Origin: Agromyces sp. 3263
GTDB lineage: Bacteria; Actinomycetota; Actinomycetes; Actinomycetales; Microbacteriaceae
DNA length: 64,000 bases
Assembly: GCF_031456545.1 (NCBI RefSeq)
Contig: NZ_JAVDUV010000002.1
Location: 930,001 to 994,000 of the forward strand
Reading direction: 5' to 3'
Part shown: one piece after another, positions 25,388 through 34,277 of the stretch
How the letters are laid out: each line of letters starts with the position of its first letter
How positions within the stretch are numbered: the stretch's first letter is position 1
Notes under the pieces: generated by a model
Told to the model about the DNA's origin: nothing
Database searches by the model: none
The model's input: only the letters and a program-made list of their open reading frames with translations
Made by a program: the position numbers and the translations under genes

Positions 25388-26207
25388 TCCGCTCGGTCAC
25401 GTCGAAGCGGCGCAGCGCGAGCGCCGGATTGATCCGGCGCACGGCGTCGATGCGCTCATGCGAGACCCAGGCCACCGCGACATCCGTCGCCTCGCCGATC
25501 GTCGCGATCTCGACGCCCATGGGATCGACGATCATGCTGTTGCCCGCGCCCACCGGAGGCGCGTGGTCGGCCGCGACGACGTACATGGTGTTCTCGAGGG
25601 CGCGTGCGGTGGTCAGCACCCGCCAGTGCGCCTCCTTGAGCGGGCCTCGCACCCATTCGGCGGGCATGCACACCACGTCGGCGCCGGCGTCGACGATGCG
25701 GCGGGTCACCTCGGGGAAGCGGGCGTCGTAGCAGGTCTGCAGGCCGAAGCGGATGCCGCCGGCCTCGAACAGCTCGGGCGGCGCGATGTCTCCCGGCGCC
25801 ACCCATTCGGACTCGCGCTGCCCGAACGCGTCGTACAGGTGCAGCTTGCGGTACCGCGCCACGACCCCGTCGTGGGGGGCGATCGCCACGACCGTGTTGC
25901 CGACGCGGCGCTCGTCGCCGCCGAGTCGCTCGATCATGCCCGCGACGAGGTGCACGTCGAGGCGCGTCGCGATGGCGCCGAGCGCCTCGGTGAACCGGCC
26001 CCCGATCGCCTCCGCGGCCCCCTGCCAGTCCCAGCCGGGCTCGGGCGTGAAGTAGCTCGAGTACTCGGGGAACACCACGAGGCGCGCACCGCGGGTCGCG
26101 GCGAGCGCCGCGAGCCGCTCGATCTCGACCAGGTTCGCGGCACGGTCGGCACCGGGCGCGAATTGTGCGACGGCGACGGCGAGAGCCCTTCCGGCGTGAT
26201 CGGACAT
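25368..26207 (-). CDS. Nitrilase-superfamily carbon-nitrogen hydrolase
   Basis: A 279-residue cytoplasmic amidase-type enzyme. The catalytic triad is Glu48 (FPEYSS), Lys121 (RKLHLYD) and Cys159 (LQTCYDARFPE). The motifs fit the Nit1/Nit2 and deaminated-glutathione/omega-amidase branch. Next to an aminotransferase this could make a transaminase/omega-amidase pair (inferred), although the genes are convergent and overlap by 20 bases. ATG 26207 has a TACGCT -10-like element six bases upstream, so it is probably leaderless. Confidence 0.92.
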   Translation of the reverse strand: MSDHAGRALAVAVAQFAPGADRAANLVEIERLAALAATRGARLVVFPEYSSYFTPEPGWDWQGAAEAIGGRFTEALGAIATRLDVHLVAGMIERLGGDERRVGNTVVAIAPHDGVVARYRKLHLYDAFGQRESEWVAPGDIAPPELFEAGGIRFGLQTCYDARFPEVTRRIVDAGADVVCMPAEWVRGPLKEAHWRVLTTARALENTMYVVAADHAPPVGAGNSMIVDPMGVEIATIGEATDVAVAWVSHERIDAVRRINPALALRRFDVTERISPRQR

Positions 26208-26267
26208 GCCGCCAGCGTAGCCCGCAGGTCGCTCTCCTGACGGGCTTCCAGCGGCTCCCCGCACCGT

Positions 26268-26281
26268 GGGGAGCGCTTCCC
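26268..26281. promoter_or_regulatory. LacI-like operator candidate before the secreted metalloprotease
   Basis: GGGGAGCGCTTCCC is a 14-base palindrome with one mismatch. It shares the pattern GGRGAGCGCTTYCC with the site at 2580-2593 upstream of the PepX-like gene. It lies about 160 bases before the metalloprotease start; TTGCGC (26313-26318) and TACTGA (26336-26341) could be the promoter. Confidence 0.4.
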
Positions 26282-26441
26282 GGACGGTTCCGAGCCTCGG
26301 GCGCAAGCCCTTTTGCGCTCGAATTCCGCGTGCTGTACTGACTCGGTTACACCGGGGACCGCGACCACGCGGCCCCCATACGACGGCCCTGCGGGGAGGC
26401 TGATCGTCTCCTCGGGGCCATGACAAGAGGGAGACAACGTC

Positions 26442-28580
26442 GTGCTCCGAGTTCCAACCCGCGTGATCGGCGCCGCGGTGACGGGTGTCGTCGCCGTCGC
26501 GATGATCGCGACATCCGCAGGGCCGGCCAACGCCGCGCCCGACAACCTGCCCGGTGAACCCACGCTCACCCTGCCGATCAACGACAGTGAGGCGGGCGGC
26601 ACCTACGAACAGGAGTTCGTGCGGGCCTATGCCGGGACCACCCCCGACGGCACGCCCGTCTACATCTACGTGCCCGCGGGCACACCCCTCGACGGCTCGG
26701 CGCCCACCGGCGTCGCGAGCCTCGACCCCGCCTTCGATCCCAATCCCGCTGACGAGTTCGAGCCGTGCGCGGACGCCAGCGCCGAGGACTACACGCTCAC
26801 GCAGGCCCAGATCGACTACCTGGGCGACGAGCTCTCGAGCCAGATCGTCGCGGTCGACGAGGAGCACTACGGCCCGATGGATGCCGCGGATCCCAGTGAG
26901 CCCGCGAGCGACTCGCTCGTCATGCTCGTCTACAACGTGCAGGACGCGAACTACTACGACTGCGCGGAGACGACCTACACCGCCGGGTACTTCGCACCCG
27001 AGTACATCGACTCGTCGGGCATGAACGCGATCGTCGTGGACGCCTTCGACTGGGCGAACCGCGTCGGACCCGCGGACTCGGAGTGGAACGACGACGACCC
27101 CGACAACGACCAGCCCACGCTGTACGAGGGCGTGATCGCCCACGAGCTGGAGCACCTGCTGCACAACTACAGCGACCCGGGCGAGCTGTCGTGGGTGGAT
27201 GAGGGCCTCGCGGACTTCGCGGTGTTCCTCAACGGCTACGACGTCGGCGGATCGCACCTGACGTACCACCAGGTGTTCTACGCCGACACGTCGCTCACGC
27301 GCTGGGCGGGCGGGCTGCAGAACTACGGCGCCGCCTACACGTTCTTCCAGTACCTCTGGGAGCAGGCGGGCGGCAACGGCGACGGCACCTACGCGCCCGA
27401 CCTGCAGTACGACGGCGCCGGCGGCGACCTGCTGATCAAGCTCATCTTCGAGAACCAGGCCGACGGCATGGAGGGCGTCCAGGCCGCGATCGACCAGTTC
27501 AACGCGCAGACGGGTGCCGGGCTGCGCTCGGCGAAGGTGCTGTACCAGGACTGGGCCGTGGCCGTGTACCTCGACGACGAGGCATCCGACCGCTTCGACA
27601 TCAAGGCCGTCGACTTCGGCGACCCCGCCTCGACGTCGTGGACGATCGACATCGCCGACGACCAGTTCTGGGAGGGCCGCGGTTCGAGCCAGGGCGCCCA
27701 GCCCGAGTCGAAGTGGCTTCGCCGCACGAACGCGCAGAGCCCGACCGCCGTGCCGTACGGCCTGCAGGTCGAGCGGTTCCGCAACCCGGGACCGAACGTC
27801 ACCATCTCGCTCGACGGCGAGGACACCACGCAGGTGGCGCCGCACTCGGGTGACACGCACTGGTACGCCGGCTACGAGAGCCAGTCCGACAACATCCTCG
27901 ACGTGGATGTCGCCGGCGCGGTGACGTCGCTCGACTTCTGGACCTGGCACTTCATCGAGGAGGGCTGGGACTACGGCTTCGTCGAGGCGCTCGTGAACGG
28001 CGAGTGGGTCACGGTTCCCGTGGTCGACGACTCGGGCGCGACCGTCACGACGAACGACGACCCGCATGGCGGCAACACCGAGGGCAACGGCATCACCGGC
28101 ACGTCGGGCGGCGAGTACTTCGTCGACGACCCGGTGTACGTGCACTACACGGCGCAACTGCCCGACGGAACCACGGACGTGCGCTTCCGGTACTCGACGG
28201 ACGCCGCCTACCTCGACACCGGATGGTTCGTGGACGACGTGATGGTGAACGGCGCGGCCGCCACCCTCTCGTCGCCCGAGGGCGAGTGGTTCGAGACGAA
28301 CGGCCTGCAGGACAACAACTGGACCCTGCAGGTGGTCGCGAGCTGCGACCTCACGCCCGGGGTGGACTCGCCGTACGAGATCGCCGACGGTGCCGGCAAC
28401 TACGTGTACCGGCTCGAGGGCGATGCCATCTCGCAGGGCGGCTTCAACACGAAGTGCGCGAACGGCAAGAACCGCGACTTCGCGACGCTCGTGTCGAACC
28501 TGCCGACGGGCGACCTGACGTACCTCGACGCGGGGTACGTGCTCTCGGTCACCAACAGCGGCAACGGTAAGAAGGGCTAG
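26442..28580 (+). CDS. Secreted zinc metalloprotease with HExxH motif (M6/immune inhibitor A-like)
   Basis: A 712-residue exported protein. A signal peptide covers about 1-32 (GPANAAP). The metal site is HELEH (234-238) with a third ligand probably Glu254 in WVDEGLADF, the gluzincin arrangement. Residues about 450-620 form beta-rich domains with LDFWTWHFIEEGWDYGFVEAL and TGWFVDDVMVNG, typical of the immune-inhibitor-A/M6 C-terminal region. The C-terminus has no sorting signal, so it should be released. The GTG at 26442 follows GAGGGAGAC. It stands alone between terminators and may be co-regulated with the PepX-like gene. Confidence 0.85.
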   Translation: MLRVPTRVIGAAVTGVVAVAMIATSAGPANAAPDNLPGEPTLTLPINDSEAGGTYEQEFVRAYAGTTPDGTPVYIYVPAGTPLDGSAPTGVASLDPAFDPNPADEFEPCADASAEDYTLTQAQIDYLGDELSSQIVAVDEEHYGPMDAADPSEPASDSLVMLVYNVQDANYYDCAETTYTAGYFAPEYIDSSGMNAIVVDAFDWANRVGPADSEWNDDDPDNDQPTLYEGVIAHELEHLLHNYSDPGELSWVDEGLADFAVFLNGYDVGGSHLTYHQVFYADTSLTRWAGGLQNYGAAYTFFQYLWEQAGGNGDGTYAPDLQYDGAGGDLLIKLIFENQADGMEGVQAAIDQFNAQTGAGLRSAKVLYQDWAVAVYLDDEASDRFDIKAVDFGDPASTSWTIDIADDQFWEGRGSSQGAQPESKWLRRTNAQSPTAVPYGLQVERFRNPGPNVTISLDGEDTTQVAPHSGDTHWYAGYESQSDNILDVDVAGAVTSLDFWTWHFIEEGWDYGFVEALVNGEWVTVPVVDDSGATVTTNDDPHGGNTEGNGITGTSGGEYFVDDPVYVHYTAQLPDGTTDVRFRYSTDAAYLDTGWFVDDVMVNGAAATLSSPEGEWFETNGLQDNNWTLQVVASCDLTPGVDSPYEIADGAGNYVYRLEGDAISQGGFNTKCANGKNRDFATLVSNLPTGDLTYLDAGYVLSVTNSGNGKKG

Positions 28581-28597
28581 CTCCCGGATGCCGCGGG

Positions 28598-28629
28598 GCG
28601 GCGGCCTGCACCACGGTGCGGGCCGCCGC
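28598..28629 (+). terminator. Hairpin terminator after the metalloprotease gene
   Basis: GCGGCGGCC pairs with GGCCGCCGC and encloses an inner GCACC/GGTGC stem, about 14 pairs with one mismatch, starting 17 bases after the stop. Confidence 0.65.
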
Positions 28630-28671
28630 TCCTCGTCCTGCTGCGACGTCGGCCGCCGACCTGCGTCTCCG

Positions 28672-29394
28672 TCAGGGGAGGTGACGAACGAAGAACCGTG
28701 CGGCGCTCTCGACCTCGAACCGGGGAACGCCGGCGTGCGGCCCCGGATTGGCGTGCAGCGTCTTCTCCGCGGAGGCGAGGGCGTCGAAGAGGTCGAGCGC
28801 GGCCTGCCTCGGCACGAGTTCGTCATCCCACTGCACGAGGAACTCGACCGGGATGGTGATGCGCGACGCCCTGACCGGGACGAGGTCGCCGCCGACGAGG
28901 CCGACCACGGCGGCCCGGATCCGGGAATCGGCGGCGAAGAACGGCAGGCCGATCGCGGCGCCGAGCGACAGGCCCCAGTAGCCCACGCGCCCCTCCCCCA
29001 GGTCCTCCTGCAGGGCGTCGAGCACCGACTTCCACTCGCCCACTGCCTGCTCGGCGACCGCGGCGTGATACTCCCCGACGTGGGCCGCGACCGGTTCGCC
29101 CGCCGACATCCGCTCGGCCATGCCGGCCGAGAATCGCCGCTCGCGATCCGATCGCGGCCGGTCGCCGTGGCCGGGAGCGTCGATCGCCGCGACCGCGAAG
29201 CCGGCGGCCGCGAATCGTCGCGCGCGAGCGACGAGGGCAGGGGCGGCCTTGTGCTGGCCGCCGCCGTGGCCGAGGAGGATGAGCCGTCGCGGGTCGTGGT
29301 CGCCGGCCGGCGTCCACAGGATGCCCGGCACGTCGCCGACGGTGAAACGACGTTCGATGAGCCCGTCGTCGACGGACTCTGAGGTGAACTGCAT
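28672..29394 (-). CDS. Alpha/beta hydrolase (dienelactone-hydrolase-like)
   Basis: A 240-residue cytoplasmic alpha/beta hydrolase. The nucleophile elbow is GLSLG, the acid is in WDDELVPR and the base His in NPGPHAGVP. LLGHGGGQHKAAP forms the oxyanion region. No signal peptide. It resembles dienelactone hydrolase and prolyl-oligopeptidase-like esterases; substrate unknown. It is divergent from the mannosidase gene across about 250 bases in which I see no other gene. Confidence 0.85.
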   Translation of the reverse strand: MQFTSESVDDGLIERRFTVGDVPGILWTPAGDHDPRRLILLGHGGGQHKAAPALVARARRFAAAGFAVAAIDAPGHGDRPRSDRERRFSAGMAERMSAGEPVAAHVGEYHAAVAEQAVGEWKSVLDALQEDLGEGRVGYWGLSLGAAIGLPFFAADSRIRAAVVGLVGGDLVPVRASRITIPVEFLVQWDDELVPRQAALDLFDALASAEKTLHANPGPHAGVPRFEVESAARFFVRHLP

Positions 29395-29645
29395 GGTGCT
29401 GCCTTTCGGATGCGTCAGGGACGCTCCGCGGCTGCCGATGCGGCTAGGCCGTCTCTCGAGGGAGCGCCCACGTGGTCTGAACGTTGATGGGTCTCACCTC
29501 CTCGGTATGGTCGTCCTGCAGCATATCGCGCTCGCGGCCCGAGGCGATCAGCTGCCCTAGACTGACCACCGCGAGCCACGCTCGCACCCAGCCCGCATCG
29601 GAGCGGCGGGAGTCCGGGCGGTCGGCTTCAGGCAAGGGGACGTGG

Positions 29646-32576
29646 ATGGCGGGGTTCGCGGCGTGGCTCTTCGGCCTTCGCGTGCAGCAACCCCGTGAGT
29701 ACCGACGGCTCATGCGCATCCGTCGCAGCGTGTACACCCCCGTCGCGCGACTCGATGCCGAGATCATCCGGTCGGCGGAGCCGATCCCGTTCGAGGAGCT
29801 CGACCGGGCCGGCTTCGTTCCGCTGCGGCCCGGCACCCGCTGGGGCAAGGTGTTCGACTGCGCCTGGCTGCGCATCACGGGCGACGTGCCGACGGGAATC
29901 GAGGACCCCGTCGTCATGCTCGGCATCCGGGGCGAGGGCCTCGTGCACTCGGCCGACGGCGAGCTCCTCGACTCCGTCAGCACCGTCTTCCAGCAGGGCG
30001 ACCTCCCGCAGAGCGGCGGCGGGCGCTACCGCCCCGTCCAGCACGTCGACACGTCGACCGGCACGGTCGAGTTCTTCGCCGATGTCACCTACAACGGCTG
30101 GATCCTCTACGAGGTGGGCCGCGCGACCTATCGCGGCGCGCACCTGGCCACCCGCGACGACGAGGCGTACGCGCTCTTCTACGACTACCTCACGCTCCTC
30201 GTGTTGGCCGGGGCCACCGAGGATGCCGCACTCGAGGTCGACGTGCGGCGCGCGCTGAACGCCGCCTACACCGCCTTCACCGCCGGCGAGGTCGTCGGCG
30301 CGCGTGCCATCCTCGCCGAGCAGCTCTCGGCGCCGTCCGCGAGCGAGTTCGTCTACAGCGCCGTCGGGCACGGCCACCTCGACATGGCCTGGCTGTGGCC
30401 GCTGCGCGAGACCCGCCGCAAGGCCGCGCGCACCTACGTCCGCGCCCTCAACGCGATCGACCGGCGCGCCGACTACGTCTACGGCACGTCACAACCGCAG
30501 CAGATGGCGTGGATGAAGCAGCGGCATCCGGCCCTCTACGACCGGATGCGGCGCGCCGTCGCCGACGGCCGCATGGAACTGCAGGGATCGTTCTGGGTCG
30601 AACCCGACACGAACCTTCCTTCGGGTGAATCGCTCGTCCGGCAGGCGCTCGTGGGCCGCCGGTTCCTCCAGGAGGAGTTCGGGCTCGGCGACGACCAGCT
30701 GCGTCTCTGCTGGCTGCCCGACACCTTCGGCTACAACGGCAACCTGCCGCAGATCCTCCGGGGCACCGGGATGGACTGGTTCCAGACCATCAAGCTCGCC
30801 TGGAACAAGGTCAACGACTTCCCGCACCGCACCTTCCACTGGCAGGGCATCGACGGGTCCACCGTCCTCGTGCACATGCCACCCGAGGGCGACTACAACA
30901 GCCGCGCGGCGGCCGACAACCTGCTCACCGGCCTGAAGCAGTACCCCGAGATCGCGTTGAACACGGCGCTCCTGGTGTACGGCTCAGGCGACGGCGGCGG
31001 CGGTCCGAACGAGATCCACCACGAGGTCACCGCTCGGGAACGGAACCTGCGCGGCCTTCCCAAGGTCGAGTACTCCTCGGCGGGCGACTTCTTCCGTTCG
31101 CTCGAGCAACGTGACATCCCCCACACCCATGTCGGCGAGCTCTACCTCGAGACGCACCAGGGCACGTACACGACGCAGGGGCGGGTCAAGCGGCACAACC
31201 GCCTCGTCGAGCGCAAGCTGCACGAGGTCGAGGCCCTGGCGGTGCTCGCGGGCGACGACAGCAGGCCCGTGCTCGAACAGCATTGGCGCGACGTGCTGCT
31301 GCACCAGTTCCACGACATCCTGCCCGGCTCGTCGATCGCCCGCGTCAACCGCGAGGCGATCGAGGCCTACGAGCGCATCGAGGCGGCACTCGACGGGTAC
31401 GCCGACGGGCTCGTCGACCGGCTGCCGCGCCAGCCGGGAACGCCCACCGCCGTGAACCTGACGGGCTTCTCCCGGAGCGAGTTCCTGAAGACCGACGAGG
31501 GCTGGGTCCACGCCGAGGTCCCGCCCTACGCAGCGGCTCCGCTGGCACCGGCCGGAGCGCAGCCGGGGCTCGTCTCCTCGGAGGATGCGCTCGGGAACGG
31601 CATCCTCACGCTGCGGTTCGACGCCACCAGCGGCGAGATCGTCTCGTGCCGGGATCGCGAGGGCGCCGAGCATGCCGCCGGCGGGCTCAATCGGCTCGTG
31701 GTGCACACGGACCCCTACGTGTGGCCGTTCAACGCGTGGGACATCAAGGCCGACTACGTCGGGAAGACGCCGCGCACGCTGCGGGTCAGCCGCGTCGAGA
31801 CCACGGTCGACGGCGCGTCGGCCGTTCGTCGCCAGGTGCTCCGTGGACGCGGCGTCACGATCGACCAGCGCGTCGTGCTCGACGCCGGCAGCGACGTCGT
31901 GCGGTTCGAGACCGAGGTCGACTGGCACACGCGGCACCGGATGCTGCGTGCGGAGTTCCGGCCGGTCCACTCCGGCGAGACGGTGCGGTGCGAGATCCAG
32001 TTCGGGCACATCGAACGGGTGACCACCGAGCGCGACTCGATCGAGAAGGCGCAGTTCGAGGTCTGCGCGCACAAGTGGATCGCCACGGAGGATGCCGGCG
32101 GCGGGTTCGCCCTGCTCAACGACGGCAAGTACGGGCACCGGGCCAAGAACGGGCTGCTGAGCCTCAACCTGCTGCGCTCCCCGACGTTCCCCGACAAGAC
32201 GGCCGACCGCGGCATCCACCACTTCACGTATGCGTTCTGCCCGTTCGAACGCGGCGATCTGGGCAAGGTGGTGCGCGAGGGCTACCGGCTGAACAACCCG
32301 CTTCGGATCACCGACGGTGTGGCGTTCGACAGCCTGGTCGATGTCGACGACCCAGGCGTCATCGTGGAGACCGTGAAGCGGGCCGAGCACGGCGACGGCA
32401 TCGTGCTCCGGCTGTACGAGAGCCTCGGGCGTCCGACCACGGTCTCGCTGCGGGTCGACCGGGCGTATCGCGCGGCGCACGAGACCGACCTGCTCGAACG
32501 GCCCCGGGGAGCCGCCGACCTCGGTCGGATCGCCTTCGGGCCGTTCGAGATCAAGACGATCCTGCTGGAGGACTGA
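29646..32576 (+). CDS. Alpha-mannosidase, glycoside hydrolase family 38
   Basis: A 976-residue cytoplasmic retaining exo-mannosidase. The catalytic domain holds zinc ligands His242 and Asp246-type residues in HGHLDMAW and the nucleophile Asp359 in WLPDTFGYNG. The C-terminal half is the usual GH38 beta-sandwich. No signal peptide is present, so the substrate must be imported. ATG 29646 is preferred because AAGGGGAC precedes it. The sugar symporter gene follows after three bases, so this is a two-gene mannoside uptake and hydrolysis operon. No regulator lies beside it. Confidence 0.94.
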   Translation: MAGFAAWLFGLRVQQPREYRRLMRIRRSVYTPVARLDAEIIRSAEPIPFEELDRAGFVPLRPGTRWGKVFDCAWLRITGDVPTGIEDPVVMLGIRGEGLVHSADGELLDSVSTVFQQGDLPQSGGGRYRPVQHVDTSTGTVEFFADVTYNGWILYEVGRATYRGAHLATRDDEAYALFYDYLTLLVLAGATEDAALEVDVRRALNAAYTAFTAGEVVGARAILAEQLSAPSASEFVYSAVGHGHLDMAWLWPLRETRRKAARTYVRALNAIDRRADYVYGTSQPQQMAWMKQRHPALYDRMRRAVADGRMELQGSFWVEPDTNLPSGESLVRQALVGRRFLQEEFGLGDDQLRLCWLPDTFGYNGNLPQILRGTGMDWFQTIKLAWNKVNDFPHRTFHWQGIDGSTVLVHMPPEGDYNSRAAADNLLTGLKQYPEIALNTALLVYGSGDGGGGPNEIHHEVTARERNLRGLPKVEYSSAGDFFRSLEQRDIPHTHVGELYLETHQGTYTTQGRVKRHNRLVERKLHEVEALAVLAGDDSRPVLEQHWRDVLLHQFHDILPGSSIARVNREAIEAYERIEAALDGYADGLVDRLPRQPGTPTAVNLTGFSRSEFLKTDEGWVHAEVPPYAAAPLAPAGAQPGLVSSEDALGNGILTLRFDATSGEIVSCRDREGAEHAAGGLNRLVVHTDPYVWPFNAWDIKADYVGKTPRTLRVSRVETTVDGASAVRRQVLRGRGVTIDQRVVLDAGSDVVRFETEVDWHTRHRMLRAEFRPVHSGETVRCEIQFGHIERVTTERDSIEKAQFEVCAHKWIATEDAGGGFALLNDGKYGHRAKNGLLSLNLLRSPTFPDKTADRGIHHFTYAFCPFERGDLGKVVREGYRLNNPLRITDGVAFDSLVDVDDPGVIVETVKRAEHGDGIVLRLYESLGRPTTVSLRVDRAYRAAHETDLLERPRGAADLGRIAFGPFEIKTILLED

Positions 32577-32579
32577 GCG

Positions 32580-33947
32580 GTGACGGCGACGGCGAACCAG
32601 GACGCGACCGAAGGCGTCGTCCCTCCGAGACGGCAGCGGATCGCCGTGGTCACGGCGGGATTCGGCCAGAACATCGTGCTCACCACGGTGTCGACGTTCA
32701 TCCTCGTGTACCTGCTGCAGTATGCGGGGATCAGCACCGCGGGGCTCGCGGTGGTCACGATCATCATCACCGTCTCGAAGGTCGTCGACGCGATCCTCGA
32801 CCCCGTCATGGGCAGCATCATCGACATGACCCGCACCCGGTGGGGCAAGCTCCGGCCGTACATCCTGTTCTCCGCCGCGCCCGTCGCGTTGCTCTCGGGG
32901 CTCCTCTTCACCGTGCCCGACACGGCCGAGCCGCTCAAGCTCGTGTACTTCGGGGTCTGCTACGTGCTGTGGAGCCTCGCGTACACGGTGTGCGACGTGC
33001 CGTTCTGGGGTCTCATCGGCTCCGCCTTCGCCGACCCGGCGGAGCGCACGCGAGTGATCGGGAACGTCCGCGCCTTCGGAGCCATCGCGCTCGGAGTCGC
33101 GACGCTCGGAATGCCGTGGGTGGCGCGCCTGCTGAGCTTCGGGCCCGAGACGACGAGCAGCGGATGGTCGCTGGCCGTGTTCATCACGTCGTTCCTCGGC
33201 ATGGGCGTCTTCCTGCTCGCCTTCTTCTTCACCCGGGAGCGACGGACCTCGGCCGCCTCGACGGGGCTCTCCCTGCGTCAGCTCGTCACCGCGCTGTTCC
33301 GGAACACGCCGCTGCTCATGGTGCTGCTCGGTTCCGTACTCGGCTTCGGACGGTTCATCGTCCAGGCGGGCGGTGCGGTCTTCGTGGTGATCGCGTACGG
33401 GAACGAGGGCACCTTCACCCTCGTCGGAGCCGCGATCATCGCGGGCATGGTCGTCTCGTCCTTCGCGACGCCGCTGCTGCTCCGCCGCCTCTCCGGGCGC
33501 ACGCTCATCGTGGGCAGTTCCCTCGTGGCCGCCGTGCTGTACGTCGCCATGTACCTCGTCGGATTCGCGAACCTCGCCGCCATCCTGGTGTTCATCTTCC
33601 TCACCGGACTCACCCTCGGCATCTTCCTCGTCACGCAGGCGACGATGATCGCCGACTCCGTCGACGACACGGAGCGCCGTCTCGGGGTTCGCAACGACGG
33701 CATCTCCTTCGCCAGCCTCACCTTCGCCACGAAGATCATGAACGCGCTGGCCGTGCTCGTGTTCGGGGCCTTCGTGGTGATGGCCGGGTACGAGGCCGGC
33801 GTGACGGTCACGCCCGAGATGCAGCAGACGGTCTTCGCGGCGATCACCCTCGTGCCCGCGGCCAGCTGCCTGCTCTCGGCGATCCCCTTCCTGTTCTATC
33901 GGCTGGGTGCGCCGGCACCCGGCCGCACGGATGCCGCGGCCGGCTGA
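32580..33947 (+). CDS. GPH-family sugar:cation symporter (MFS)
   Basis: A 455-residue membrane protein of about twelve helices. The GPH signature is clear: VVDAILDPVMGSIIDMTRTRWGKLRPYIL near the second helix and VCDVPFWGLI. The group carries glycosides, pentosides or hexuronides with H+ or Na+. Pairing with the GH38 gene suggests uptake of mannosides or small mannose oligosaccharides (inferred). GTG 32580 follows GGAGGA of the mannosidase end, so translation is probably coupled. Confidence 0.9.
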   Translation: MTATANQDATEGVVPPRRQRIAVVTAGFGQNIVLTTVSTFILVYLLQYAGISTAGLAVVTIIITVSKVVDAILDPVMGSIIDMTRTRWGKLRPYILFSAAPVALLSGLLFTVPDTAEPLKLVYFGVCYVLWSLAYTVCDVPFWGLIGSAFADPAERTRVIGNVRAFGAIALGVATLGMPWVARLLSFGPETTSSGWSLAVFITSFLGMGVFLLAFFFTRERRTSAASTGLSLRQLVTALFRNTPLLMVLLGSVLGFGRFIVQAGGAVFVVIAYGNEGTFTLVGAAIIAGMVVSSFATPLLLRRLSGRTLIVGSSLVAAVLYVAMYLVGFANLAAILVFIFLTGLTLGIFLVTQATMIADSVDDTERRLGVRNDGISFASLTFATKIMNALAVLVFGAFVVMAGYEAGVTVTPEMQQTVFAAITLVPAASCLLSAIPFLFYRLGAPAPGRTDAAAG

Positions 33948-33997
33948 CCCGGCTCCCCCCTCTGGTCGCGCGGGCGCCCATGACGCGCTGGAAATGC

Positions 33998-34034
33998 AGA
34001 AGATCCCGGCCTCTGTTCGAGACCGGGATCTTCT
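33998..34034. terminator. Bidirectional hairpin between symporter and tRNA genes
   Basis: A perfect 12-base stem AGAAGATCCCGG / CCGGGATCTTCT with a 13-base loop. It can end the symporter transcript and the oppositely read tRNA transcript. Confidence 0.7.
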
Positions 34035-34041
34035 GTTTCGG

Positions 34042-34115
34042 TTGCGGGGGCAGGATTTGAACCTACGACCTCTGGGTTATGAGCCCAGCGAGCTACCGAA
34101 CTGCTCCACCCCGCG
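34042..34115 (-). tRNA. Initiator tRNA-fMet (CAU), copy 1
   Basis: A 74-nucleotide cloverleaf with anticodon CAT. It has the two initiator marks: the unpaired C1-A72 at the acceptor end, and three G-C pairs (GGG/CCC) in the anticodon stem. The 3' CCA is not encoded; the following bases are CCG. The sequence is identical over all 74 positions to the copy at 58962-59035. Confidence 0.95.
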
Positions 34116-34216
34116 ACGCTGACTCCCGTGCGGCAGTCACTCCTCGCGATATCACCGATCAGATCGACATCTCTCGAGCGAGCCGATCGCGATGATGTGG
34201 CCAGTCTACGACAACT

Positions 34217-34250
34217 CTCGACCCCGCTCGACCGTCGACCTCGCTCGACC
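34217..34250. repeat. Short CTCGACC repeats upstream of tRNA-fMet copy 1
   Basis: CTCGACC occurs at 34217, 34227 and 34244, with a variant GTCGACC at 34234. The 10-base steps match a helical turn. They lie between the Ig-like gene's stop and the tRNA. Meaning unknown. Confidence 0.35.
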
Positions 34251-34277
34251 ACGCATGGGGCGTCCCTCCGCGGGCCG

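Noticed and set aside
29395-29645. A small gene or operator before the mannosidase
   Set aside because: No open frame with a ribosome site and no convincing palindrome was found; the TAGACT near 29559 lacks a -35.
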